Shown one piece after another: positions 63,083 to 64,000 of a stretch of DNA of 64,000 nucleotides. Source of the DNA: Nocardioides coralli. GTDB lineage: Bacteria > Actinomycetota > Actinomycetes > Propionibacteriales > Nocardioidaceae. The DNA lies in contig NZ_CP082273.1 in assembly GCF_019880385.1 (NCBI RefSeq), positions 2,728,001-2,792,000 on the forward strand, in the 5' to 3' direction. The notes under the pieces were generated by a model that worked only from the letters and a program-made list of their open reading frames with translations, searched no databases and was not told the DNA's origin. The position numbers and the translations under genes are program-made. Each line of letters begins with the position of its first letter. Position 1 is the first letter of the stretch.

Positions 63083-63865
63083 GTGCGGCTCGCCACCTGG
63101 AACGTCAACTCCCTCCGCTCGCGCATCGACCGGGTCGAGGCCCTGCTGCAACGCCACGACATCGACGTCCTCGCGCTGCAGGAGACCAAGGCACGCGAGG
63201 AGCAGCTCCCGCTGATGGGGCTGCAGTCGCTGGGCTACGAGGTGGCGGCGGTCGGCCACGACCAGTGGAACGGCGTCGCGGTCATCAGCCGGGTCGGCCT
63301 GGACGACGTCACCGCGGGCTTCCCGGGGATGCCGGGCTGGGGCGAGCCGCCCGCTGCCGAGGCCCGGGCGCTGGCCGCGACGTGCGGAGGCCTGCGGGTG
63401 TGGTCGCTCTACGTGCCCAACGGCCGCAAGGTCGACGACCCCCACTACGTCTACAAGCTCGACTGGCTCTCCCGGCTGCGCGAGGCGGCGACCGCCTGGC
63501 TGGGCACGCCCACCGCACTGGTCGGCGACTGGAACATCGCCCCGCAGGACGACGACGTCTACGACATGGCCGCCTTCGCCAGGGACACCCACGTCACGCC
63601 GCCGGAGCGCTCGGCCTTCCAGGCGTTCCTCGACGCAGGCTGGGTGGACGTGGCTCGGCCCCACACCCCGGGTCCGGGCGTCTACACCTACTGGGACTAC
63701 TACCGGCAGCGGTTCGAGCGGAACCGGGGGATGCGCATCGACTTCGTCCTCGGCTCGCCCGCGGTGGCCGCCGCGACGACGGGTGCCTTCGTCGACCGCG
63801 ACGAGCGCGCCGGGACCGGGGCCTCCGACCACGCCCCCGTCGTCGTCGACCTCGACCTGGGATGA
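63083..63865 (+). CDS. xthA: Exodeoxyribonuclease III/AP endonuclease
   Basis: The 260-residue EEP-family nuclease repairs abasic sites and trims 3' ends. Motifs are TWNVNSLRSR, LQETKAREEQ (metal Glu), YVPNGRKVDD, VGDWNIAPQDDDV (catalytic Asp-Asn) and GASDHAPVVV (catalytic His), and the length matches bacterial exonuclease III. GTG 63083 follows a TAGGGT hexamer by 6 nt, so leaderless translation is expected. It is an additional DNA repair gene alongside ku and ligD. Confidence 0.95.
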   Translation: MRLATWNVNSLRSRIDRVEALLQRHDIDVLALQETKAREEQLPLMGLQSLGYEVAAVGHDQWNGVAVISRVGLDDVTAGFPGMPGWGEPPAAEARALAATCGGLRVWSLYVPNGRKVDDPHYVYKLDWLSRLREAATAWLGTPTALVGDWNIAPQDDDVYDMAAFARDTHVTPPERSAFQAFLDAGWVDVARPHTPGPGVYTYWDYYRQRFERNRGMRIDFVLGSPAVAAATTGAFVDRDERAGTGASDHAPVVVDLDLG

Positions 63866-63892
63866 GGTCGTCGCGCGTTCACCACGGAGCCC

Positions 63893-63898
63893 TAGGCT
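63893..63898 (+). promoter_or_regulatory. -10 hexamer TAGGCT of the last, partial gene
   Basis: The hexamer ends 7 nt before ATG 63906, consistent with leaderless transcription of the gene running off the right edge. Confidence 0.45.
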
Positions 63899-63905
63899 GA
63901 GGGTC

Positions 63906-64000
63906 ATGCACCAGCAACGCTCCGGGGCTGTGCGCGGTCTCGGCAGCCGGCTGCGCATCGACCCGTGGGGACCCCTGCTCGCCGCCGCCGGCGTGGTGAT
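63906..64000 (+). CDS. 5' part of an unidentified gene
   Basis: Only 31 codons are visible before the window ends. They read MHQQRSGAVRGLGSRLRIDP then WGPLLAAAGVV, a basic N end followed by what looks like the start of a membrane helix. That suggests a membrane protein with a cytoplasmic N end. The start is supported by a TAGGCT hexamer 7 nt upstream. No family can be named from this fragment. Confidence 0.6.
   Translation, partial: MHQQRSGAVRGLGSRLRIDPWGPLLAAAGVV

Overview
The window is high-GC actinobacterial chromosome, most like Nocardioides or a close relative in the Nocardioidaceae. This rests on the strong G+C bias, frequent GTG starts, mycothiol synthesis (mshB), a giant NAD-glutamate dehydrogenase, a 13E12-type DUF222/HNH gene, a Ku/ligase pair, a WS/DGAT-type acyltransferase and an actinobacterial ileS T-box leader. 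It is dense core genome. I see no rRNA, tRNA, CRISPR array, insertion sequence or prophage. Many genes carry a TAnnnT -10 hexamer 6-7 nt before the start codon, so leaderless transcription looks common.

Layout. 0-3.4 kb: a partial secreted L,D-transpeptidase, a ligase-domain-only LigD, a VOC protein and divergent ku. 3.4-9.5 kb: a fused acyl-CoA carboxyltransferase coupled to a CaiB/BaiF CoA-transferase, an ABC-2 exporter and an amidase. 9.5-16 kb: NAD-GDH, a DUF2505 protein and a DMT exporter. 16-19.6 kb: a DUF222/HNH gene with an SOS-box-like palindrome at its promoter, a small membrane protein, two tandem hairpins and P5C dehydrogenase (pruA). 19.6-25.4 kb: a WS/DGAT-like protein coupled to a small partner, a cupredoxin-like lipoprotein with a polytopic membrane protein, and a small Tad-like group (CpaE-like ATPase, SAF protein, HTH protein).

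25.4-49.6 kb follows an old actinobacterial gene order also found in the Rv1170-Rv1224 stretch of M. tuberculosis. Read from right to left it holds mshB, the ferredoxin-dapC pair, dapD, dapE, a LOG-family gene, DUF3117, and an O-methyltransferase divergent from sigE-rseA-htrA. Interspersed are ileS with its T-box, a Nudix-APH fusion, M17 and M14 peptidases, a PaaX regulator with a PaaG-like gene, a lysozyme-like protein, DUF389 and VanW. Three enzymes of the succinylase branch of DAP/lysine synthesis (dapC, dapD, dapE) lie within 10 kb.

49.6-64 kb: MutT, an unrecognised 353-residue protein, a thioesterase and a membrane hybrid histidine kinase. Two TetR modules follow, each with paired palindromic operators, controlling an SMR efflux protein and an FAD oxidoreductase-RidA pair. 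The window ends with a DinB-like protein, YchF, a threonine dehydratase-like enzyme, a GT-C-like membrane protein, exonuclease III and the start of one more gene. The most interesting items are the SOS-like box on the DUF222 gene, the Nudix-APH fusion, the 18-bp inverted repeat beside the ileS T-box, a promoter-bearing GNAT remnant coupled to the LOG gene, a WS/DGAT that lacks the second motif histidine, and a possible AUC start codon.
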